Shown here: positions 9,793-18,800 of the stretch, one piece after another
Numbering within the stretch: position 1 is the first letter of the stretch
Layout of the letters: each line of letters opens with the position of its first letter
Assembly: GCA_964501185.1 (NCBI GenBank)
Contig: CAZCRT010000008.1
Span: forward strand, 22,688 to 86,687
From: BS150m-G50 sp964501185 [NCBI: uncultured Bacteroidia bacterium]
GTDB taxonomy: Bacteria > CAIWAD01 > BS150m-G50
DNA length: 64,000 bases
Direction of reading: 5' to 3'
Notes under the pieces: generated by a model
What the model was told of the DNA's origin: nothing
The model's database searches: none
What the model saw: the letters and a program-made list of their open reading frames with translations, nothing else
Translations under genes and position numbers: made by a program

Positions 9793-10371
9793 ATGGGCAA
9801 AGAGAAGAGTGTAGAGCTGGATATCTTTGAGCGTTCCGGCGCCCTGTTGAATGGTCACTTTGAATTGACCTCCGGCCGGCATTCTGAAATGTACTTCCAG
9901 TGCGCTCTGGCTCTGCAGTACCCTGAGTTTGCTGCAGTACTGTGTCAGCGTATTGCCGAGCACTACTCCGGACAGAAGGTCAACAGTGTTATCGCACCGG
10001 CTATCGGTGGTATTCCGGTCGCCCAGGAAGTCGGGCGTCAGCTGGATGTACGTTCGCTTTTTGCTGAACGACTGGATGGAGCCATGATCCTGCGGCGTGG
10101 CTTCAAGATCGAAACAGGTGAACGGGTACTGGTAGTTGAAGATGTTGTTACAACCGGTGGTTCTGTTCAGGAAGTTGTCGATCTTGTGAAGCAGTGTGGT
10201 GCAGAGGTAGTTGGTGTGGGCACAATCGTGGATCGATCCGGTGGTGAAGCTGACTTTGGAGTACCGTTTTTTGCCACCTACAAGCAGGACGTAGTTACCT
10301 GGGCACCTGAAGAGTGTCCGCTCTGCCGCAAACAGCAGCCTGTATACAAACCTGGAAGTCGTAGTTTGTAA
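9793..10371 (+). CDS. pyrE: Orotate phosphoribosyltransferase
   Basis: Joins orotate to PRPP to make OMP, which PyrF decarboxylates. The 192-residue protein has the PRPP-binding loop VLVVEDVVTTGGS and a type I phosphoribosyltransferase core (APAIGGIPVAQEVGRQL). The C-terminal segment with CPLCRK is typical of the single-domain PyrE found with type 2 PyrF. AAGGAG lies directly upstream of the ATG, inside the end of the PilZ gene. Confidence 0.95.
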   Translation: MGKEKSVELDIFERSGALLNGHFELTSGRHSEMYFQCALALQYPEFAAVLCQRIAEHYSGQKVNSVIAPAIGGIPVAQEVGRQLDVRSLFAERLDGAMILRRGFKIETGERVLVVEDVVTTGGSVQEVVDLVKQCGAEVVGVGTIVDRSGGEADFGVPFFATYKQDVVTWAPEECPLCRKQQPVYKPGSRSL

Positions 10372-10430
10372 AAAGTCGATAACGACTGTCACCATAAGAA
10401 AAAGAAGCAAACCGGAAACAGACCTGACAG

Positions 10431-11192
10431 ATGAAACTCACTCTGCTGGCATCAGGAAGCAAAGGCAACGCTACCCTTATCACCACCCCTACCGGGGGTG
10501 TTCTTGTAGATATGGGCCTTTCATACCGGGAACTCTGCAAACGTCTTGACCAGGCCGGCCTGTCACCTGATATTATCCAGGCAGTGTTTGTGACACACGA
10601 ACACTCAGACCATATCAAAGGTGTGGGTATACTGGCGCGAAAGTTGCATGTACCGGTATTTATCAGCCGGGATACACTGGCAGCATCGAGAAATATCTTC
10701 CGGGGTGATGAAGAAATACGCCTGCTGGAGGAACAGAACAGGGTGGACGGGTTGACTGTAACCTCACTGCCGATTTCACATGATGTTGCTGACCCGACAG
10801 CTTTCCTGTTAAGTGACGGAAAGGCCCGTGTAGCTGTTATTACAGATCTTGGGTTCCCCACTACAGCGGTGAAGCATGAGCTGGGAAATGTTGATGCACT
10901 TGTTATCGAGTCAAATCACTGTCCCGAAATGCTGCAGAACGGTCCCTATCCCTGGTTCCTGAAGCAGCGTATCAGTGGTCGTCATGGGCATCTTTCGAAC
11001 ATCCAGACCGGCGAGCTGTTACAGGAGCATCTCGGGAAGAAAACAAGACTTGTTTACCTGGCCCATCTGAGTGAGGAGAATAACAACCCGGAGCTGGCTT
11101 TGAACAGCGCCCGCGAGTATCTGGCTGACAGGCCTGATCTGATGCTGAAAGTGGCAAGTCAGTATGAATCATCTGAAACTGAAACAATATAG
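10431..11192 (+). CDS. YycJ/WalJ-like metallo-beta-lactamase-fold hydrolase
   Basis: A 253-residue MBL-fold protein of the YycJ family, thought to act on nucleic acid; Bacillus YycJ has been linked to mismatch-repair exonuclease activity. The zinc site THEHSDHIKG is at about residues 56-65, and SHDVADPTAFLL, TDLG and the late histidine in LAHLSEENN supply the other ligands. The opening MKLTLLASGSKGNATLI is typical of the family. Its TAG stop overlaps by one base a copy of the GTGATACA repeat at 11192. Confidence 0.88.
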   Translation: MKLTLLASGSKGNATLITTPTGGVLVDMGLSYRELCKRLDQAGLSPDIIQAVFVTHEHSDHIKGVGILARKLHVPVFISRDTLAASRNIFRGDEEIRLLEEQNRVDGLTVTSLPISHDVADPTAFLLSDGKARVAVITDLGFPTTAVKHELGNVDALVIESNHCPEMLQNGPYPWFLKQRISGRHGHLSNIQTGELLQEHLGKKTRLVYLAHLSEENNNPELALNSAREYLADRPDLMLKVASQYESSETETI

Positions 11193-11199
11193 TGATACA
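11192..11199 (-). repeat. Copy of the TGTATCAC repeat at a stop codon
   Basis: GTGATACA on the plus strand begins at the last base of the hydrolase TAG stop and ends just before the ribosome-binding site of the cyclophilin gene. It is one of four copies lying across or within about 5 nt of a stop codon. Confidence 0.8.
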
Positions 11200-11212
11200 A
11201 AAAGGAGTACTT

Positions 11213-11818
11213 ATGCGAAACTACATCACACACACGATATCCCTGCTACTGTTTCTGACCCTGGCCGTAAGCGCACTGGCAGTGGACAATGGAAAGGAAG
11301 CGAACATGTCTGAAAGCCGTATCGTTGCAATGGTGACCAATCATGGCACAATCGAAATTGAACTCAACTACGCTCAGGCACCGATCAGCTGCGCCAATTT
11401 TGAGCAATATGTTAATGATGGTTTCTTTAATGGCACCATCTTCCACCGGGTAATCAGCAACTTCATGATTCAGGGTGGAGGTTTTACACCAGACGGAAAT
11501 CAGAAAGAGACCAGAGAGCCGATCGCCAATGAAGCTGGTAACGGTTTGAGCAATGAACGCGGCACTATTGCCATGGCACGGACAAGTGTGATCAACAGTG
11601 CAACAGCCCAGTTCTTCATCAATGTCAAAGATAACAGCGTTTTAAATCACCGTGATGACAGTGTACAGGGGTACGGTTACGCTGTATTCGGCAAGGTCGT
11701 CAAAGGGATGGACATTGTCGACGCTATTCGTGAGGTTGCGACAGGCAGTGGGCCGATGGGTATGCAGGATTGGCCAACAGAACCTGTAATCATCGAAAGC
11801 GTTTCCTTCACGGAGTAA
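11213..11818 (+). CDS. Periplasmic cyclophilin-type peptidyl-prolyl isomerase
   Basis: Catalyses cis-trans isomerisation of prolyl bonds during folding of exported proteins. The 201-residue protein has a Sec signal peptide (hydrophobic core about 8-22, likely cleavage after ALA) and a complete cyclophilin domain with FHRVISNFMIQGG, the Arg/Phe/Gln catalytic segments and AQFFINVKDN. The ATG at 11213 follows AAAGGAG; a GTG at 11192 is in frame but lacks a site. It leads the secreted-protease cassette and may help those substrates fold. Confidence 0.93.
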   Translation: MRNYITHTISLLLFLTLAVSALAVDNGKEANMSESRIVAMVTNHGTIEIELNYAQAPISCANFEQYVNDGFFNGTIFHRVISNFMIQGGGFTPDGNQKETREPIANEAGNGLSNERGTIAMARTSVINSATAQFFINVKDNSVLNHRDDSVQGYGYAVFGKVVKGMDIVDAIREVATGSGPMGMQDWPTEPVIIESVSFTE

Positions 11819-11833
11819 CGCCGGAGCTACGCT

Positions 11834-13486
11834 ATGTTCAGGAAGATCGTCATAACAGTTCTGTTGCTGGCTGTGACAGGGGGTACACTCCATGCAGCCA
11901 GGACCTGGGTCTACTTCGAGCAACTGCCACGAACCGGTGAATTAGCCGGGACAGACCGTGCAGCGGCCAGACTGTTGAAAGCCGGTATTGACCCGGGCGC
12001 TGTGATCAATCAATCTGTAGATCCGGTCTGGCTGGCTGAATTACAGCAGCAGGGTGCGGTCATTTACAATGTCTCACGCTGGTTGGATGCGATCTCAATT
12101 GCTGATGATCCGGAACTGCTCAACAGCCTGGTCAACCGATATCCGGTTCGCGAGGTCCGTCCGGTCCAGTCGTATCACCGTCCCCTGCCGACACGGTATA
12201 TGGGGAAGAGTCAATCCTCCACTGATCAGACGACCATCTATGGTGATTCCTGGACACAACTGGCGCAGATGGGTGTGCCAACCCTGCATGAACTGGGCTT
12301 TACCGGCACAGGTGTTTTTATCGGTATGCTGGATACCGGATGGCAGCTGGGACGTAATGCGTTGAGTCACGCTGATATCGTTGCCACCTGGGATTTCTAC
12401 CACGATGATCCAATAGTAGAGAACGAGGAGGCCGATTCGCTTCAACAGGACTACCACGGTACCTCGACACTGGGCTGCATTGCCGCCTGGGCACCTCAGA
12501 ACCTGATCGGTGTCGCTTACGATGCCAGTTTCGCGCTGGCAAAGACCGAGCATGTCGATCATGAAATCAACGCGGAAGAAGACGATTTCGTTGCCGGTCT
12601 GGAATGGCTGGACAGCCTGGGTGTTGACATCGTTTCCTCATCGCTGGGATACAGCCGCTTTGATGACGGGCAGGAGAACTATACTATTCATGATCTCAAT
12701 GGTGATATCTGCATAACCACGGTTGCCTGCGATCTGGCTGCAGAGCGTGGGATCTTTGTGGTGACATCTGCCGGTAACAGTGGAAATGACTATAACTGGC
12801 ATGGACTGATTACTTCTCCCGCTGATGGTGACAGTGTCATGGCAGTTGGAGCGGTAGCTGGCGACTCGACTATTGCCAGTTTCAGCTCCCGTGGCCCGAC
12901 AGAGGACGGCCGTATTAAACCTGATTTTGTCGCCATGGGGCATGGAACACTGGTGATTGACACCAATCCTAATTCCGGATCGAATTATCATTTTGGTTCC
13001 GGAACCAGCTATGCGGGCCCATTATTAGCTGGTGCTGCTGCTCTGTTGCTACAGATTGAACCTGATCTACTGCCGATGGAGCTGGCAACGCTGATGAAGG
13101 AAAATGCCAGTCGGAGTGCTGCACCGGATACAGCCTATGGCTGGGGATTGGTCGACCTCTCCAGGATAACCTGGCAGCATTTTGCTAATCCAGTTCAGCT
13201 GGCAGTAGATGAAATTCGAGTGTTCCCTAATCCTTTTAACAGTCGTCTTGTTTTCCTGCTCGATATCGATGATGAAACTCTATCGTCTGTACGGATCGAA
13301 ATGTATGATCTTCTGGGCCGGATCGTATACAGCAAGGCTTGTAGCGGTATCAGGGAGGAGGGGGAGCTGCTTATCACTGCTCAACCATCCAGCGAGCTGG
13401 CAGCTGGCATATATTTTGCTGTGTTTACAATGATTGAAACCGGTCAAATTATTGGCCAGAAAAAGTGTATCAAACTGGAGTACTGA
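11834..13486 (+). CDS. Secreted subtilisin-like serine protease with C-terminal sorting domain
   Basis: A 550-residue S8 family peptidase. A signal peptide (about 1-20) and a propeptide-like region precede the catalytic domain with Asp in GMLDTGW (about 167), His in DYHGTSTLG (about 208), oxyanion Asn in TSAGNSG, and Ser in GSGTSYAGP (about 392). The last ~85 residues start VFPNPFNSRLVF and end in a beta-rich domain of the type IX-like sorting signal class. It follows the cyclophilin by 15 nt and precedes the carboxypeptidase by 4 nt, so the three are probably co-transcribed. It is likely exported and surface-anchored or released. Confidence 0.93.
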   Translation: MFRKIVITVLLLAVTGGTLHAARTWVYFEQLPRTGELAGTDRAAARLLKAGIDPGAVINQSVDPVWLAELQQQGAVIYNVSRWLDAISIADDPELLNSLVNRYPVREVRPVQSYHRPLPTRYMGKSQSSTDQTTIYGDSWTQLAQMGVPTLHELGFTGTGVFIGMLDTGWQLGRNALSHADIVATWDFYHDDPIVENEEADSLQQDYHGTSTLGCIAAWAPQNLIGVAYDASFALAKTEHVDHEINAEEDDFVAGLEWLDSLGVDIVSSSLGYSRFDDGQENYTIHDLNGDICITTVACDLAAERGIFVVTSAGNSGNDYNWHGLITSPADGDSVMAVGAVAGDSTIASFSSRGPTEDGRIKPDFVAMGHGTLVIDTNPNSGSNYHFGSGTSYAGPLLAGAAALLLQIEPDLLPMELATLMKENASRSAAPDTAYGWGLVDLSRITWQHFANPVQLAVDEIRVFPNPFNSRLVFLLDIDDETLSSVRIEMYDLLGRIVYSKACSGIREEGELLITAQPSSELAAGIYFAVFTMIETGQIIGQKKCIKLEY

Positions 13487-13490
13487 GTCA

Positions 13491-15803
13491 ATGCGTATAG
13501 TTGCTCTGATTGCGGGCTTGTTATTACTGAGTAGTACAGCCGTTGCTTCCCTCGACGATTATTATCATAACTACGATGAGTGCTATGACCTGCTCACTTC
13601 ATTGGCGGATGCCAATCCTGACATCATGCGGGTTGACAGCGTGGGTTACTCCTGCGAACTGGAGATGCCGATCTGGGCTGCGGTGATCAGCGACAATGTT
13701 CAGGAAGACGAGGATGAACCGGCAGTACTGCTGACCGGCACCTGTCATGCTGAGGAGATACTGGGAACGGAAATTGTACTCAGCTTTGCAGAAGAGCTGA
13801 TGGCGCATCGCAACCAGATGCCCTGGGTAGCCTGGATTGCCGCCTCGCAGATTATTATCGTGCCTACTTATAATCCTGAGGGAATGGGCATCGTGTTGAG
13901 CGAAGAGGATGTCACCTATCGCAAGAACCTGCTGGAGATCGGTGGACAGTGCATCATCCAGCCCGGTATCGGTAATGATTCATGTGGTGTTGATCTCAAC
14001 CGCAACTTCGATTTTTTCTGGAATCACGGTGATACACTGTGGCACGATCAGGACGCAGAGGCTTTTGATTACTACCGTGGTGCTGCTCCTTTCTCGGAAG
14101 GGGAGAGCAGGGCAATCCGTGATCTGAATCAGGATTTCAATCTGGTTTATTACATCGCTTATCATAGCGCCCGTACGTCGAATAATTTTCAGAAGGTCAT
14201 CTACCCCTGGGGCTGGAAGCATCCGGATGATGACCTGATATTCAAACCCTGCCCTGATGTCGATCTGATGATATCGCTGGGTGATGACCTGGCTGCGCAG
14301 ATCCCCACATTGGACGGGACCTCCACCTATGCCTCAGTTCTGGGCGGTGGCCGCAAGGGGAGCGCTCATAATTACACCTATGGCAGTTGGGGTACAATCT
14401 CCTTTCTGCTGGAAGTGGGCACTAATGAAGATGGTGGCGCTTTTCAGCCAGAGGACTTTGATATCCTCAACCAGATAATCGACGATAATCTGCAGGGTGT
14501 GCACTGGATGATGAATCGGCTGATCGGTTATCAGGTTCCTGCACCGATGCTGCAGGGGCATGTTACCGACGCGGCCACCGGGCAGGCGCTTATCGCGCGG
14601 GTGGATGTATTGGAACACACCAGCACGGAAATCAAACCCCGTCTTACACAATTACCCTGGGGTCGCTTTTACCGTGTGCTGGCTGCCGGATCATATCAGG
14701 TACAGATATCAAAACCGGGTTATGAAACCTATGAACAGACACTGGTAGTCAATCCGCAGGAACCGACAAACTACGAAATTGAGCTGCAGCCGCTGCCACG
14801 CTGGACTGTTTCCGGCACTACATTCCTGACTTCCGATGATGTAACACCTGTGTCATGTGAAGTACAGTTTCTGGATCTGATCCATGACACACTGTACAGC
14901 TGCCAGAGTGATGGTGAGTATTCCATAGAACTGCCAACCGGTGAGTATTTTGCTTCAACCTCGCATAACGACTATGTACTGGCGGAGCGTACTCTGCAGC
15001 TGTACAGCGACATTGAGAGCAATTTCGGTTTGCCTGATAATGTGACCCTGCTTACACTCCCCACCAACTCGCTTGCCGATTGGAGCAGTGGTGGTGCTAA
15101 TTCCGACTGGGCAGTGGCAACAGATGACAGTGCCGGTACGCATCTGGTATCCAACAGCACTATTTACACACACAGTGAAGTGGACGCCACACTTACGCTA
15201 TCCGATCCGGTCGATCTGGGCAGTTATCACCATGCTTCGCTGCATCTGCGGCATTATATCGATCTGGAGGATGAACTCGATTATGCCGAGATACAGGCCA
15301 GTAGTGATGGCCAGCAGTGGTCTACACTGGCACACTACAGTGGGCACTGGGGCGGATATCGTGATACAGAGCATTCACTGGATCAATTTGCCGGTGGTTT
15401 GCTGCACCTTCGTTTCCATCTGGTTACCGATGACTGGGTCAACGATCAGGGTTGGCATATTAACCTGATTACCCTGCGGCAGTCGGATCAGCTCAATGCT
15501 GTTTCTCCCGAAGATGTACAACCAGAGCAGTTTGCACTACTGGGTAATTACCCCAACCCCTTCAACCCGTCGACGACTATCGAGTTTCATGTGCCGGCGC
15601 ACCTGTCGGGTAAACAGCCTCAACTGCAGGTCTACAATTTGCGAGGCGCACAGGTGGCAATTGAAACCGGTGAACCGGTGACCGCTGGAAAAGCACGGAT
15701 ACAATGGCAGGCGGGCAATGATATCGCGAGTGGCATCTACTTCTACCAGTTGCAGCTTGGAGATCAGGCAACAGAAATCGGAAAGATGTTGTTTGTGAAA
15801 TGA
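13491..15803 (+). CDS. Secreted M14 zinc carboxypeptidase with C-terminal sorting domain
   Basis: A 770-residue secreted metallopeptidase. The signal peptide spans about residues 1-17. The M14 domain has HxxE zinc ligands in CHAEEILG (about 86-89), the arginine/asparagine substrate motif GVDLNRNF (about 165-172), YHS, and the catalytic Glu in LLEVGTNEDG (about 308). A carboxypeptidase-regulatory-like beta domain, a jelly-roll-like module and a terminal NYPNPFNPSTTIEF sorting domain follow. The start is the ATG at 13491; the frame remains open back to 13434 inside the protease gene. Two GTGATACA octamers (14029, 15361) lie in the coding sequence. Confidence 0.93.
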   Translation: MRIVALIAGLLLLSSTAVASLDDYYHNYDECYDLLTSLADANPDIMRVDSVGYSCELEMPIWAAVISDNVQEDEDEPAVLLTGTCHAEEILGTEIVLSFAEELMAHRNQMPWVAWIAASQIIIVPTYNPEGMGIVLSEEDVTYRKNLLEIGGQCIIQPGIGNDSCGVDLNRNFDFFWNHGDTLWHDQDAEAFDYYRGAAPFSEGESRAIRDLNQDFNLVYYIAYHSARTSNNFQKVIYPWGWKHPDDDLIFKPCPDVDLMISLGDDLAAQIPTLDGTSTYASVLGGGRKGSAHNYTYGSWGTISFLLEVGTNEDGGAFQPEDFDILNQIIDDNLQGVHWMMNRLIGYQVPAPMLQGHVTDAATGQALIARVDVLEHTSTEIKPRLTQLPWGRFYRVLAAGSYQVQISKPGYETYEQTLVVNPQEPTNYEIELQPLPRWTVSGTTFLTSDDVTPVSCEVQFLDLIHDTLYSCQSDGEYSIELPTGEYFASTSHNDYVLAERTLQLYSDIESNFGLPDNVTLLTLPTNSLADWSSGGANSDWAVATDDSAGTHLVSNSTIYTHSEVDATLTLSDPVDLGSYHHASLHLRHYIDLEDELDYAEIQASSDGQQWSTLAHYSGHWGGYRDTEHSLDQFAGGLLHLRFHLVTDDWVNDQGWHINLITLRQSDQLNAVSPEDVQPEQFALLGNYPNPFNPSTTIEFHVPAHLSGKQPQLQVYNLRGAQVAIETGEPVTAGKARIQWQAGNDIASGIYFYQLQLGDQATEIGKMLFVK

Positions 15804-15891
15804 CAATATGAGATAGCTTGTAGGAGCATGACCAACGCTATGAATGGAATTGGCCAGGGGTAACCTGAGAACCGGAAAGAATCGAGGATAA

Positions 15892-18800
15892 ATGATGAAA
15901 ACAACTATCACAATTCTGTTGCTGACCGCTCTGCAACTTACAGCAGTGGCGGCAACCGATACCTGTATCACCAGCATTACTCAGGAACAGGATGCGGTTG
16001 TGATACAATATCAACTTGCCGGTTTCAACCTGGAAGATCAGGATGGGGAATCACTGATCGAAATTGACGGGATGGAACTCTCCAGCTATGCCGGGCAACC
16101 TCAGGTGCCTTTCACCACCTTCTGGCTGGAAATCCCGGTTGACGCGGAAGTCAGCTTTGAACTACAGGAGCAGGATACCCGATTCTACCCCGATCTGGTT
16201 CTGGCGGAATATCAGGATGATGAAGTCAAGGTTGATCCGGCAGCGGGGCGAACCAACCTGGACAGTTTTGTCGCGATTGGTAATGACGGTTGGATGCGCG
16301 ATCTGCGACTGGTGCCGTTGACGCTACAGCCTGTGCGCATAGAGCAGGAGGGTGTGCGAGTGCTGCAGTCGGCAGCGATCAGGATCAGTTTCAGCAAAAC
16401 AACGGAGTACAGTGATATCAGCTATTCCAGCGAGATGGATGAACTCTATCGTTCCTTTGTTGTTAACCACGGGCAGTTTTCCAATCACAGGGATGAGACA
16501 CAGTTCCCGCGTCTGCTGGTGGTCTCATCACCTTTCTATACGGATTACATAGGTGATCTGCTCCAGTGGAAACGGCGCGCAGGTTTTAATGTGGACTATG
16601 TGACTTTTGACCAGATGCCGGGCGGTGGCAATACGATTACTGCTGATAACCTGGACAGCTGGTTGATCGATTACTACGCCCAGCATCAGCCTGAATATAT
16701 TGTGCTGGTAGGTGATCAGGATGGTACCTACGCCTGTCCCACCTTTCTCATTCCGGAGTCGGAAGGGGAGGACTATAATGTAACCGATCTGCAGTTCAGT
16801 CTGAAAGTGGGCGACGATTACCTGCCGGATCTGCTGCTGGGCAGGCTCTCTGTACACGATGCTCCGGTACAGCTGATGACCATTATCGACAAAGTAGTCC
16901 AGTATGAATCTGCACCATTTGCCGGTGTGAACGAAGAGCAGGAAGACTGGCTGGAAAGCGGCCTGGTGGTTGGTGGTAATTATGCAGAGGGTAATACAAC
17001 TCCGGTAACACCGGTACTGACCAGTCGCTGGGTGCGTGAAAGGTTAATAGACAACGGTTTCTCGCAGGTGGACACAGTCTATTTTCCACCTCATATTTCC
17101 GGTGAACCGATGATCTCCAATACGATCAATAACGGTGTCGGTATTGTTAACTATCGCGGATGGGCAGACGCTGAGCACTGGCAACGCCCCTCCTATTCAA
17201 TCACCAATATGAACGACAACCTGAATAACCACTATATGACCCCGATCATGTTGTCAATCGTATGTAATACCGGTGATTTCGGTCACGCTCAACATGAACC
17301 CTGTTTCGCGGAGGCTTTTCTGCGGCTCGGTACCCCCGGTGCACCCCGGGGTGGGATAGCGGTGTTCGCCCCCAGCGATCTCCATACGCGATCCATCTAT
17401 AACAATGCGATCAACGCCGGCTTTTACCGTGGCCTCTTCAACGAAGGTATCAGCACCATGGGTGGTAATGTGGTACGGGCGAAGATCGATCTGTTCAACG
17501 GTTTTCCCAACGAACAGGAGCTGAACGGTTATGTCTTTTTCTATTTCAATGTCTACAATCTGCTGGGTGACCCCAGCCTGCGGATACGTACTGCAGTGCC
17601 GGAGCCGCTGCTGGTAACTGCCCCGGACACACTTGCGGTCGGGAGCAGCAGTTACTCGGTGGCAGTCACCGATGAGCAGAGTTCACCTATGGCAGATATG
17701 CTGGTCACGCTGGTTGCGGGTGATGAAAGTGAACAGCTGCTGGCGCGTGGGCGCACCGATGCCGCCGGTAACCTGACGCTGTATTACGAGCGATTAGTGG
17801 ATGCCGGTACAGCCAGGTTGACTGTACTCGGTAACAACAGCTATCCCCATCTGGTCGACATTCCAATTGTAGTGCGTCCGCAATTCGCTACACTCGTAGC
17901 CAGCACATGGCTGGAAGATGGTACTTCCGGATCAGACGGTAACGGTGACGCGGATGTTAATCCAGGTGAAACTGTTGCCTGGTTCCCAACCCTGCTGAAC
18001 AGTGGAAGCGAGACTATTCCTTCGATTGATCTGATTGCATCAGTTGATGATGGATTTATAGAGTTGCAAAGTACTGAACTGACTTTCGGGGAATTGCTGT
18101 CAGGTGCACAGACAACGTCTGCAACACCGTTGTTGCTGAATGTATCACATTCTGTTCCACATGGCTGGCCACTGCAACTGGATCTGCATATCAGTGGTGA
18201 GGAATTCACACAGAATTCCCGGGATGAACTGACAGCTGTTGCCAGCCGACCCTACTTTGTTTCTGATACATTGCCCGGTGATGCCAATCAGGTGATTGAT
18301 TCGGATGAACTGGTTCAGCTGGAATTGACACTCGCCAACGATGGTGACCTGCCTACCGTTGATCTCAGCGGGACATTATCATCGCTGATACCGGAGCTTA
18401 CAGTTGAAACAACGATACCACAAGCCATAGGTATAATACCGGTTGATGGCGAAGCGACTGTGGCTTTTGAACTGCATGGGGGCGTTGACATTCTGCCAGG
18501 ACTACTGCTGCAATTGCAGCTGGAGTTGACCGGGGGTAGTGATTTCCAGCAGCTACTCGACATTGACATAATCAACGGCCAGCGGGAAACAGGTGACCCC
18601 ACCGGACCGGATGGTTACGGTTACTGGGCTTATGAGAGTCGCGATTACTACTACCTGAACCGGCCTGATTATGAATGGGAGGAAATCGACACCCGTCTAC
18701 TTCCGGAAAGTAACGGAACACGTCTCGAGCTGGAAGATGATCAGAGCACTACTATTGCGCTGCCTTCTGACAACTTTAACTTCCGATTCTACGGTGTTGA

